Shown in pieces: positions 33,687 through 40,991 of a stretch of 64,000 nt of DNA (positions are counted from its first letter, which is position 1; each line of letters begins with the position of its first letter). Source of the DNA: an uncultured Clostridia bacterium (lineage in GTDB: Bacteria; Bacillota; Clostridia; TANB77; CAG-508); the NCBI GenBank assembly GCA_934119935.1, contig CAKOSX010000001.1, positions 186,001 through 250,000 of the forward strand, read 5' to 3'. A program made the position numbers and the translations under genes. The notes beneath the pieces were generated by a model, which was not told the origin of the DNA, made no database searches, and was given only the letters and a program-made list of their open reading frames with translations.

Positions 33687-34805
33687 CTAACTAACGCGTA
33701 TATAATATTTCACGTTTCTTTTAATAATTTCTTGAACCTTTTTAAAGGCTTCTTTGTAAGTTTCTTTAATATCTGTATCTTGTTTATTAGTAATAGTATT
33801 ATATATATCTTGTAATTTTTTTATTATACTATCGGTCGCGTTGCTATGTATTGTTATTTCATTTGTATTAACACAATTTTTCATTTTATCAAGAAAGAAA
33901 TATAAATCAAAGTTGCTTATCATCTCATTGAAAGATATATTATATGTTTCGTGTATGCTTTCATAAGTTGTAGAAGCGGTTAGAGTAAAATGTAAAGCAC
34001 TTAAATTTGAATAGCTATCTTTTATGTTTAAGTGTAATGTATCAAGATAGGTCTTGTATATCTCTTGTGGTGAAGAATTACTACTCAAAGCATTTTGCTT
34101 ATCTTGTGCATTTGCTAACGCATTGACAATACCATTGTTAGCTTTTGCCACAAGATTATATATAAAGAACACTTCATCAAATTCATTTTCGCCAAAGTCT
34201 TTGTCAAAATCAAAATTAAAGCCTTTTTTGAAATCTTCTATATATTCTTCATTATCTTTGTTTAGTGTATCAAAGGCACAAATGAAAATCTTATAGTTGC
34301 TATTCTTGTTTTTGTCAAAAGAAATACTTTCCTTAACCCATTTATCAAAGCCAACACTTTCAAGTTTCTTCATTTCTTTGCCAATAGATTTTTTTATATC
34401 TTTTAGCGTTCCTGTTTCGGCTTCGTTTTCTTCCATAAAGTATAAAGTATAATACCACTCTTTCATAAGATTATATATACTCCTAACTTCTTTTTCGGGT
34501 AAGTTCTTAATATCTCTTACACTGTATTTTACTCCTATCAAGTCTATTTCTTCTTCATCTTTCATTTTAAAAAGTTGTGCTAATAATTTCTTGGCTTGTT
34601 TAACTCTTTCTATATTTGCGCTATTACTATCAGCAAAGAAACAATTATATAGTTCGATAAATGTTTGAAATATATCAAGCATTATGGAATATTCTTTTTG
34701 ATAACTTTTGCTAAAATCATCACAACCCATTTGCTTATTAACAATTTCTATATATTTACTATTTTTAAAATTGTCATCACTTAAAGTCTTGTGTATATTT
34801 CCCAT
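33687..34805 (-). CDS. Unknown element protein, first gene of two-gene operon
   Basis: A 372-residue soluble, mostly helical protein I do not recognise. Visible stretches include FQTFIELYNCFFADSNSANI, an EEEIDLIGVKYSVRDIKNLP segment and a C-terminal basic helix (KKVQEIIKRNVKYYIRVS). No signal peptide, membrane helix, P-loop, HD or nuclease motif is obvious. Its start is at 34805, with a run of about 320 non-coding bases upstream that should carry its promoter. The gene has the same low-GC codon use as the element. Confidence 0.65.
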   Translation of the reverse strand: MGNIHKTLSDDNFKNSKYIEIVNKQMGCDDFSKSYQKEYSIMLDIFQTFIELYNCFFADSNSANIERVKQAKKLLAQLFKMKDEEEIDLIGVKYSVRDIKNLPEKEVRSIYNLMKEWYYTLYFMEENEAETGTLKDIKKSIGKEMKKLESVGFDKWVKESISFDKNKNSNYKIFICAFDTLNKDNEEYIEDFKKGFNFDFDKDFGENEFDEVFFIYNLVAKANNGIVNALANAQDKQNALSSNSSPQEIYKTYLDTLHLNIKDSYSNLSALHFTLTASTTYESIHETYNISFNEMISNFDLYFFLDKMKNCVNTNEITIHSNATDSIIKKLQDIYNTITNKQDTDIKETYKEAFKKVQEIIKRNVKYYIRVS

Positions 34806-35128
34806 ACCCCTTTACACCTCATAAAGATTATATCACAAAAACCTTATTTGATATAGCCCAATTTTATATTTTATAAGAGGACGCGTCTTGCTCTTACAAG
34901 ATAATATTAACAAAAAAAATTCACTTTGGAAAGAGGCGTTTTTTTTGCTTGTTTGCTCGAAAAATCAGTTATCGAAATTCTTAAAACCCTTTATAGAAGC
35001 GTTTTTTTATTTTTTTAAATAGAACACTTTTTTAAAATTTGCGTACGAGAATTTATCTAAAAAACTTGATATTCTTTAATTGCTAGCAAATTTAATGGCT
35101 CTATTATAGCCAATGTTGGAGGTATAAA
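34806..35128. other. Intergenic region between operon and HTH/integrase genes
   Basis: A 323-bp divergent gap. It probably holds promoters for the minus-strand pair and the plus-strand HTH gene. A repeated-looking AAGCGTTTTTT / GGCGTTTTTTTT pattern and T runs near 34930-35020 are seen. No gene or RNA could be supported. Confidence 0.4.
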
Positions 35129-35371
35129 ATGGCAAATGAATATATTGACATTAAAGATTTATTAAGTCGTGTAAAAGTCAAAAAAATTGTGAATATAGAT
35201 GACTTATCATCTTACTTGAATATTTCCATATCAGAGATTAGAAAGTTAATAAGGGAAAGTGATATTCCATATTTTAGAATAAGAAGTGCATATAGATTTG
35301 ACTTAATTAAGATAAATGAATGGGTAGAAAATTTAGAAAAAAAAGAACAAGAAAAAGTCTTGTATTACTAG
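35129..35371 (+). CDS. Small HTH protein beside the integrase (excisionase candidate)
   Basis: An 80-residue protein with a helix-turn-helix of the excisionase/HTH_17 type (IDDLSSYLNISISEIRKLIR, ESDIPYFRIRSAYRFDLIKI) and a charged C-terminal helix. GGAGG precedes the ATG. It lies 74 bp upstream of the integrase on the same strand, the usual position for an excisionase. The 59-residue HTH at 30746-30925 is the competing candidate. Confidence 0.75.
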   Translation: MANEYIDIKDLLSRVKVKKIVNIDDLSSYLNISISEIRKLIRESDIPYFRIRSAYRFDLIKINEWVENLEKKEQEKVLYY

Positions 35372-35445
35372 TAAAATTGCGGGTTATATGGTATAATATA
35401 TGTATGTATAAATGGTGCGTATAACTCGTTGAAAGGAGTGTAAAA

Positions 35446-36666
35446 ATGAGTTATAAAAGAATAGGCACTAAGGACGGTATAGGACATTATGAAATCATTA
35501 TAGAAGCGGGCTATGATATTCACGGAAAAAGACAAAGAAAGAGATTTCGCGAATTTGGAACAAAAGAAGAAATCGAAATTAAGCACGCTGAATATATGAA
35601 AAAATACTATCATAAGGGTAAAAAATTAAATCTAAACAATTTTACTTTTAAAGAATATACCGAAATATTTATAAGAGATTATTGCGAACCAAATATAAGT
35701 AAAGTAACACTTAAAGACTATAAACAAATGTTAAATACTATTATGCTTTATTTAGGTAATAAGAAATTAAATAAAATAACTTCTCACGATTTAGACATTA
35801 TGTATAACACTATTAGAAAGGGAAAAAAAGGTAAAGAACTTGCGCCCAAAACTATGTCACACTACTACAATTTAATGAGTTTAATGTTTAAACAAGCAAA
35901 GAAATGGAAATATATCGAGATAAACCCCAACGAAGATGCAGTAAAACCTAAACTAGTAAAGAGAAAGCGAAATTGTTATGATAAAGAACAAGTTATGACA
36001 TTATTAAAATGCCTAAACAACGAAAATATCAAGTATAGGACAATAATAGCTTTAACTCTTAAAAGCGGTATTCGTAGAAGCGAATTATGCGCGCTTCGTT
36101 GGAACGATATAGACTTTATCAATAACACTATATACATTGATAATTCATTAAAAGTTATAAATGGCGTAGTTGATGAGGAAAAAGCTAAAACCGAATATTC
36201 TATTAGAACAATTCATTTAGGAAATGGAATTATGTCGTTATTACAAGAATATAAAAATTGGCAAGATGAGTATATAATTAGTTTAGGCGATAAATGGCAA
36301 GGCACAAATAGAGTTTTTACTTCGCCCAATGGACAACATATGCACCCTGATACTTGTAGTGATATATTAAGAAAAGTTATAAGAAAGTATGATTTACCTA
36401 AAATAACATTTCACGAATTAAGACATACTTGTGCTAGTATTTTGAATAGTAATGGAGTAGATATAAAAACTATAAGTGAAACATTAGGACATTCAAATGT
36501 CGATATTACAATGAATATTTATACACATTCATTTACACAAAACAAAATCGAGTGCGCAAATGTTTTTGATAGACTAGATGAAGAAATAAATAATAGTATA
36601 GAAAATAGTCAAAAAATTATGCTTATGGCACAAAATATCGGCACAAGCATAAAAAAAGAGTGTTAA
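35446..36666 (+). CDS. Tyrosine-family integrase of the tRNA-Met element
   Basis: A 406-residue integrase of the Tn916/phage type. The N-terminus has an AP2-like arm-binding domain (GHYEIIIEAGYDIHGKRQRK), then a SAM-like core-binding domain (FKEYTEIFIRDYCEPNISKV). Catalytic residues are Arg in KSGIRRSELCALRW, HxxR in FHELRHTCASIL, His in ETLGHSNVDITM and Tyr in MNIYTHSF. AAGGAG lies upstream. It ends 150 bp before the att core in the tRNA and probably makes the cut within CGGTTCATACCCGTT. Confidence 0.94.
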   Translation: MSYKRIGTKDGIGHYEIIIEAGYDIHGKRQRKRFREFGTKEEIEIKHAEYMKKYYHKGKKLNLNNFTFKEYTEIFIRDYCEPNISKVTLKDYKQMLNTIMLYLGNKKLNKITSHDLDIMYNTIRKGKKGKELAPKTMSHYYNLMSLMFKQAKKWKYIEINPNEDAVKPKLVKRKRNCYDKEQVMTLLKCLNNENIKYRTIIALTLKSGIRRSELCALRWNDIDFINNTIYIDNSLKVINGVVDEEKAKTEYSIRTIHLGNGIMSLLQEYKNWQDEYIISLGDKWQGTNRVFTSPNGQHMHPDTCSDILRKVIRKYDLPKITFHELRHTCASILNSNGVDIKTISETLGHSNVDITMNIYTHSFTQNKIECANVFDRLDEEINNSIENSQKIMLMAQNIGTSIKKEC

Positions 36667-36691
36667 AATCTACCACATTTTAACACTTTTT
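36659..36691. terminator. Two-way terminator between integrase and tRNA-Met
   Basis: AGTGTTAAAAT (36659-36669) / ATTTTAACACT (36677-36687) with TTTTTATT on the plus strand and CTTTTTTTATG on the minus strand. It ends both the integrase mRNA and the tRNA-Met transcript. Confidence 0.85.
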
Positions 36692-36701
36692 ATTATCTAA
36701 T

Positions 36702-36778
36702 TGGTAGCGAGAGGGGGATTCGAACCCTCGACACCGCGGGTATGAACCGCGTGCTCTAGCCAACTGAGCTATCTCGCC
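36702..36778 (-). tRNA. tRNA-Met(CAT), elongator type, carried by the element
   Basis: A 77-nt tRNA on the minus strand with encoded CCA. Acceptor GGCGAGA/TCTCGCT, D arm AGCTCAGTTGGCTAGAGCA, anticodon arm CGCGG-TTCATAC-CCGCG and T arm GAGGG-TTCGAAT-CCCCC. The acceptor and D arm resemble the Bacillus elongator tRNA-Met; it lacks the three G-C pairs in the anticodon stem and the 1-72 mismatch of initiators. It lies inside the element's att repeats, between integrase and attR, and can replace the tRNA-Met gene that the element splits. A lysidine-type Ile tRNA is a less likely alternative. Confidence 0.92.
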
Positions 36779-36816
36779 GTAAAAAATATTTAATGGCTTG
36801 TTTCTCGACTAGACCG

Positions 36817-36860
36817 AACGGGTATGAACCGTTTGCTCTAGCCAACTGAGCTACATCGCC
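36817..36860 (-). pseudogene. 5' half of elongator tRNA-Met with att core
   Basis: Read on the minus strand: GGCGATG acceptor, AGCTCAGTTGGCTAGAGC D arm, then AA and the core CGGTTCATACCCGTT. After the core the sequence turns into unrelated element DNA. It is the 5' part of the gene whose 3' part lies at 29846-29878. Confidence 0.88.
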
Positions 36861-36879
36861 ATTTCTTGGAACAGATATT

Positions 36880-36908
36880 ATTATAAATGGAAAATGACAT
36901 TTTGTCAA
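36880..36908 (-). promoter_or_regulatory. Promoter of the split tRNA-Met gene
   Basis: On the minus strand TTGACA (36903-36908), 17-bp spacer, TATAAT (36880-36885): perfect consensus, 20 bp before the 5' half. After integration it transcribes the 5' half and then the complete tRNA-Met of the element, up to the two-way terminator at 36659-36691. Confidence 0.85.
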
Positions 36909-36918
36909 GCAAAAATAT

Positions 36919-36958
36919 AAAAAACACAAACAAAATTTGAAAATTGCTTGTGTTTTTT
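36919..36958 (-). terminator. Terminator of the 37 kb minus-strand operon
   Basis: AAAAAACACAA (36919-36929) / TTGTGTTTTTT (36948-36958), T-rich on the minus strand, 46 bp past the stop at 37004. Confidence 0.75.
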
Positions 36959-37003
36959 GTTACTGCGGTTCTATTAATATATTTTATATATTGTTATCTA
37001 CAT

Positions 37004-37318
37004 TTATAAATCAAGTCCATCATCGTCTATATCTCTAGCTTTTCTGTCAACAGCTGTTTTTGAAACAGTACGAGTTGATGTTTTTTTCTGAATAGAAACA
37101 TCTTGTGATTTTTCTTTTGCTTTTGCTCTACGCTTAGCAGCTTCTTCTATAGATTTAGCTTTTTCAGAAGCATTATATTCTTCTACTATTTTTACTGGAT
37201 CTTTTGCAAGATCACCAGTTAATTCAACTTCATCAATCTCGCCACTATTAACTAGCTTGTTAATTGCAAATCCAAAATTTTTAAATAAATCTATAAATGA
37301 GTTTCTAGTTTTTTCCAT
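37004..37318 (-). CDS. Small unknown protein with basic low-complexity tail
   Basis: A 104-residue protein. The N-terminal half looks structured (NSFIDLFKNFGFAINKLVNS); the rest is a charged Ala/Lys helix and a Ser/Thr/Lys-rich linker ending DIDDDGLDL. I do not recognise it. It follows the ylbJ operon on the same strand. Its strong GGAGGTG site is 35 bases from the ATG with a perfect 8-bp hairpin between, so translation may use a bridged or alternative site. Confidence 0.55.
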   Translation of the reverse strand: MEKTRNSFIDLFKNFGFAINKLVNSGEIDEVELTGDLAKDPVKIVEEYNASEKAKSIEEAAKRRAKAKEKSQDVSIQKKTSTRTVSKTAVDRKARDIDDDGLDL

Positions 37319-37326
37319 TATAAATT

Positions 37327-37359
37327 CTCTTAGTAACTGAGACTAAGAGGTTCACCTCC
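37327..37359 (-). promoter_or_regulatory. Ribosome site and hairpin before the 104-residue gene
   Basis: On the minus strand GGAGGTG (37353-37359), then hairpin CTCTTAGT-CTCAGTT-ACTAAGAG (37349-37327), then 8 bases to ATG at 37318. Folding would bring the ribosome site to about 11 bases from the start, similar to the arrangement before rqcP. Confidence 0.45.
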
Positions 37360-37419
37360 GATTCGTTAAATAAGTAATACCATATATATTATACCACAGA
37401 ATACATTGCAAATCAAGAA

Positions 37420-37668
37420 TTATTCAATTTTTCTACTGGAATCTCTCGAAAAATCCGATTTTGATGTTAATCTTTCGTATTCTTTACACTTAATTTTGTA
37501 TTCCATTTGCATGCTCAGATAGCGATAATACATGTATGCCTGTTCATACTGCATAAGAGGATTGAACATAGCATTTGAATCCATTGATGGATCTACATTT
37601 GTATCGTACATGCTAGGAGCAGAAAATGGAGGTATTCCATAATAATTATAATCTACATTTTTATCCAT
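37420..37668 (-). CDS. Small unknown Tyr/Met-rich protein downstream of ylbJ
   Basis: An 82-residue protein: a disordered Pro/Asn/Met/Tyr-rich first half (YYGIPPFSAPSMYDTNVDPS) and a helical second half (EQAYMYYRYLSMQMEYKIKC). GAGGTG precedes the ATG, 9 bp after the ylbJ stop, so it is cotranscribed. The composition recalls spore-coat-type small proteins, which would fit next to ylbJ, but this is only a suggestion. Confidence 0.55.
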   Translation of the reverse strand: MDKNVDYNYYGIPPFSAPSMYDTNVDPSMDSNAMFNPLMQYEQAYMYYRYLSMQMEYKIKCKEYERLTSKSDFSRDSSRKIE

Positions 37669-37677
37669 TTTATCACC

Positions 37678-38767
37678 TCACAAATTTAAATAAAATATAG
37701 GTATTAAACTTATTAAAACATATGTAAAAAAGGCAGCAATAATTCCCTGTAGTATTTTTCCAAAGATATATTTTTTTATTGATAAGTCAGATTTAGATGT
37801 TATGCTTAAAACCTGTAATAATACTGAAATTCCACCGAAACCTAGTAAAAATGCACATAAAATAATATTGCATGAAAGTGATTTATTTGCAATAGAACTC
37901 ACAAGAGAAACACCGTTAGTTAATTCTATTATTCCAGAGATTAATGGCTTTGCAAAAGAAGTATTAATGTGTAAAAATTTAAGAGGAACATATAATGGAT
38001 ATGAAAATACTTCAAGAATTTTGCTATTTTCTAAAATGGATAGTATTACAGAAAATATAACAACAAATCCTCCAATCATGATTATTGTTTTGCTAGATTC
38101 TAATATAGCGTTTGCAAGAATAGCCCCCAGATTGTTAAAGGTACAAATTTCATTAGATGATACCTGAGATGTAACGGATGTAATGTTCGCTTTTGAGACA
38201 TTATGACTGAACCTAGATATGAGCCCCAATATAATTCCAACAACAATAGCAGAAAGAAAGTGAGTAATAAATAATAATAAGCCAATATTGGAATTTGAAA
38301 ACATAGAAATTCCGAACGGTGCCAATTATAAAGAGTGGGCCAGAATTATTTGTAAAGCAAAGCATTCTTTCGCCTTCGTTTTTAGTACAACTGTTATTAT
38401 TGCGTAAGTCTGTAACGATTTTTGCCCCCATAGGATAACCACTAATAAGTCCTAAAACAAAAGCATATGCAGACTCTCCAGGAACATTAAATATGGGGTA
38501 CATGAATTTATTACATTTTTTACTAATATAATCAATTAAATTAGTATGAGAAAGCAGGTTGGTAGCAATAAAAAAAGGGAAGAGACTTGGCACAACATTA
38601 TTGGCCCACAATTTTAAGCCTAACTTAGCAGCAGTAAGATTGCTATTAGAAAATGTAACGAGCCCAATAATAAAAAGTACAAAGATAATTGGTAATATAT
38701 GATCTTTTATGGAAAAAACAGCAAATCGTGTTTTCGTTTTATTTGCAGAAGTACTAAAACTAACCAA
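37678..38767 (-). pseudogene. ylbJ: YlbJ-like sporulation membrane protein, frame broken once at a CGG codon
   Basis: Joined across one +1 shift, this gives a 362-residue multi-pass protein of the nucleoside-recognition/YlbJ family (KLWANNVVPSLFPFFIATNL, FVLGLISGYPMGAKIVTDL, NNSGPLFIIGTV, then GISMFSNSNIGLLLFITHFL). YlbJ is needed for spore formation in Bacillus. The first frame starts at TTG 38767 after AGAGGTG. At 38312-38314 (minus strand) it meets an in-frame CGG after GTT; skipping the C gives GGA (Gly) and the family sequence continues to the end. Read straight, the protein stops at 38213. It may be dead or frameshifted. No other damage is seen. Confidence 0.8.
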
Positions 38768-38961
38768 AACAACACCTCTAAATATAATTTAGTAATAATA
38801 TATTACTAGAAAATAAAATTAGAACACTATGGCATACATAAATAAAAAGTCAATAGAAGAAAAATGAATTATTTGTGAATTTTGGGAAATAACTATTGAA
38901 TATAGTAAAGATTAGTGCTATTATTTCTTTTGCATGAAATAATAAACTAAGGAGGAAAAAT

Positions 38962-40794
38962 ATGTTGAAAAATAATAAAGGAATAACTCTTGTTGCATTA
39001 GTTGTTACGATAGTAATACTACTAATACTTGCCGGAGTAAGCCTAAATCTTGTTTTAGGTGACAATGGAATAGTAAGGAAAGCACAAGAGGCAAGAGAAA
39101 AAACAGAAGAAGCAGATGCAAGAGACAAGGTAGAACTTGCAATAGCAGAATATCCACTGGCATCAGATGGTCAATCTTTTGAAGATTTTTTGAATTCGAA
39201 AGTACCAAAGGATTTTGACGAGGTAAAAAAGAATGAAGATGGAAATTTTGAGATAAAGAAAGGCAAATACACAATAACGGTAGATGACCAAGGAAATATA
39301 AAAGATGTTTCTAAAACAGGTCCAACGATAAAAGTAGAAAACATAAGAGTAGTGGCAAACAAAGATGGATCAGGTGACAACCTAGAAAAACAAAGCTTAG
39401 AGAATGGTAAAATCGCATATATAAACTTCGAGAGTTCCGTTTTAGGAGGTACTACATCAGTAGACAAAAAATTGCCATTTGCAGTAACTGAAAATGGAGA
39501 ATATACATTTACTATAACGGCAAAGGTTGGAAGAGACAAATTTACAAAGGAAGTTAAAGTAACAGTAAACCAATTCTATAGCTTAGAGCTTGGAACTGCT
39601 AAGGTAGTTGCAAATGAGGATGGTTCTGGCGAAAATATAACCGGACAGGTATTAAATAAAAAGAAACTTTATATAAATTTTGATGTGAACACTGATAGAG
39701 AGAACATTACCGTTTCTCCACAAATACCATATGGAATAACTGGAAATGGAAATTATACGTTTACAATAACAGCAGAAGGTACACAGAATACAAAAACAGT
39801 TAATGTAACCGTAGATCAATATTTACCAGAATCTGATATAACAAAGCCATATTTACCAGGTGATGGATTTTCGTATGTATCTGGAACAGATGTGGATAAT
39901 GGATTAGTAGCACAAGATGGATCAGGCAATCAGTATGTATGGGTAGAAGTTCCAAGAACTGGAGATGTGTATCAAACAGCATGGCTGAATATAACGAACT
40001 TTACTGATACAGATTACGCAAATATCGAAAGCGATTTACATGAATATACAGCAGTATATAGAAATAATACAGATTATGTGGATGTATTCTCTAGCGACAC
40101 TTCGGATGGATGGTTTTCGAATGACAGCGAATATACAACTGCAAAGCGTAAAATGCTAAAGAGTGTATACGAGAATGGTGGATTCTATATTGGAAGATAT
40201 GAAGCCGGAATATCAAAATTCAGAACAGAGCCTGGAAATGCAACTGAAATACCTGTATCAAAGGCAAATGCATATCCATATACATTCATAAGAAGAACGG
40301 AAGCAAAAAAATTAGCAGAAAAGGTAAATCATGGAAGTCATACAAGTAGCTTGATGTATGGAGTACAATGGGATTTAGCACTTGCATTTATGAAAGATAA
40401 AGGTGGAGCTACAGACAGCACATTAACCGAAGATAGTAAATCTATTGGAAACTACAAAAATAATCCATGGAACATAACAAATTCAAGTGCAAAGCATTCA
40501 GACAATGACGGAGGTTCATTCCCATCATGTCCATATAAGAAACCTGATAATGCATATGCATTACTAACAACAGGAGCAGATGCAAGTTTTTCGGTAAAGA
40601 ACATATATGATATGGCCGGAAACGTATGGGAGTGGACACTAGAAGGAAAACCAGAGAATGATGATCAATATCCTTGTGTTATAAGAGGAGGATGTTATCA
40701 AAACGTGGGTTCAGAAGGTACTGCTAATAACAGAAATAGTAACAATGGTGCTTTCTATGGTAGCACGGTTGGATTCAGAGTTGTTATTTATTAA
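38962..40794 (+). CDS. Prepilin-like protein with Ig-like repeats and FGE-like C-terminal domain
   Basis: A 610-residue surface protein. The N-terminus is a type IV prepilin-like signal (KNNKG then ITLVALVVTIVILLILAGV), with a short helix after it. Two related beta-domains of about 85 residues follow (VVANKDGSGDNL and VVANEDGSGENI; each has YTFTITA). The C-terminal 230 residues resemble the formylglycine-generating enzyme/SUMF fold (GGFYIGRYEAG, NIYDMAGNVWEWTLEG, VIRGGCYQN, GFRVVIY), which in many proteins serves binding rather than catalysis. AAGGAGG precedes the ATG. No pilus assembly genes are nearby. Likely exported and displayed. Confidence 0.85.
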   Translation: MLKNNKGITLVALVVTIVILLILAGVSLNLVLGDNGIVRKAQEAREKTEEADARDKVELAIAEYPLASDGQSFEDFLNSKVPKDFDEVKKNEDGNFEIKKGKYTITVDDQGNIKDVSKTGPTIKVENIRVVANKDGSGDNLEKQSLENGKIAYINFESSVLGGTTSVDKKLPFAVTENGEYTFTITAKVGRDKFTKEVKVTVNQFYSLELGTAKVVANEDGSGENITGQVLNKKKLYINFDVNTDRENITVSPQIPYGITGNGNYTFTITAEGTQNTKTVNVTVDQYLPESDITKPYLPGDGFSYVSGTDVDNGLVAQDGSGNQYVWVEVPRTGDVYQTAWLNITNFTDTDYANIESDLHEYTAVYRNNTDYVDVFSSDTSDGWFSNDSEYTTAKRKMLKSVYENGGFYIGRYEAGISKFRTEPGNATEIPVSKANAYPYTFIRRTEAKKLAEKVNHGSHTSSLMYGVQWDLALAFMKDKGGATDSTLTEDSKSIGNYKNNPWNITNSSAKHSDNDGGSFPSCPYKKPDNAYALLTTGADASFSVKNIYDMAGNVWEWTLEGKPENDDQYPCVIRGGCYQNVGSEGTANNRNSNNGAFYGSTVGFRVVIY

Positions 40795-40837
40795 AAGTAG
40801 TATAATATTCAAGTAATTAAAAAAATATATAGAGATA

Positions 40838-40867
40838 GGCTAGCTTAAATAAGCTAGTCTTTTTTTT
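40838..40867 (+). terminator. Terminator after the prepilin-like gene
   Basis: GGCTAGCTT (40838-40846), loop AAAT, AAGCTAGTC (40851-40859), then eight T. Confidence 0.9.
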
Positions 40868-40991
40868 GATGAAAAGCACGTTACAAAATTTGTAAAAATT
40901 TGACGAACGGTTTTTCTTGATTTCATGCATAAAAACTATATAATAGATATACAGTTATTTCAAAGTTTTTATCTTATAATTTGTATCAAAT

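Larger units (their letters stand above)
29879..36831. mobile_element. 6.95 kb integrative element splitting tRNA-Met
   Basis: Bounded by the 15-bp direct repeat AACGGGTATGAACCG at 29879-29893 and 36817-36831, the anticodon region of a tRNA-Met. It carries a tyrosine integrase and HTH genes next to the right end, a Xre regulator, a zinc-ribbon membrane protein, a two-gene unknown operon, an AT-rich repeat region and a complete tRNA-Met. No capsid, relaxase, primase or conjugation genes are seen, so it is a small integrative or satellite element. Flanking rpoD and the 37 kb genes are core-like. Confidence 0.9.

Noticed and set aside
36702..36778. Initiator tRNA-fMet
   Set aside because: It lacks the three consecutive G-C pairs in the anticodon stem and the initiator-type acceptor mismatch; it matches elongator tRNA-Met better.
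29879..36831. A prophage
   Set aside because: No capsid, terminase, portal, tail, lysis or replication gene is present; only integration, regulation and unknown cargo.
7287..38314. Reading CGG as a reassigned sense codon in the two broken genes
   Set aside because: Reading straight through does not help: the frame then ends at 7319, 8157 and 38213 respectively and loses the family sequence. Only a +1 shift restores it.
40880..40991. Missing N-terminus of the Rpn gene in another frame
   Set aside because: No frame in this stretch shows the PD-(D/E)XK start; the sequence is AT-rich non-coding DNA, so the 5' part is deleted rather than shifted.
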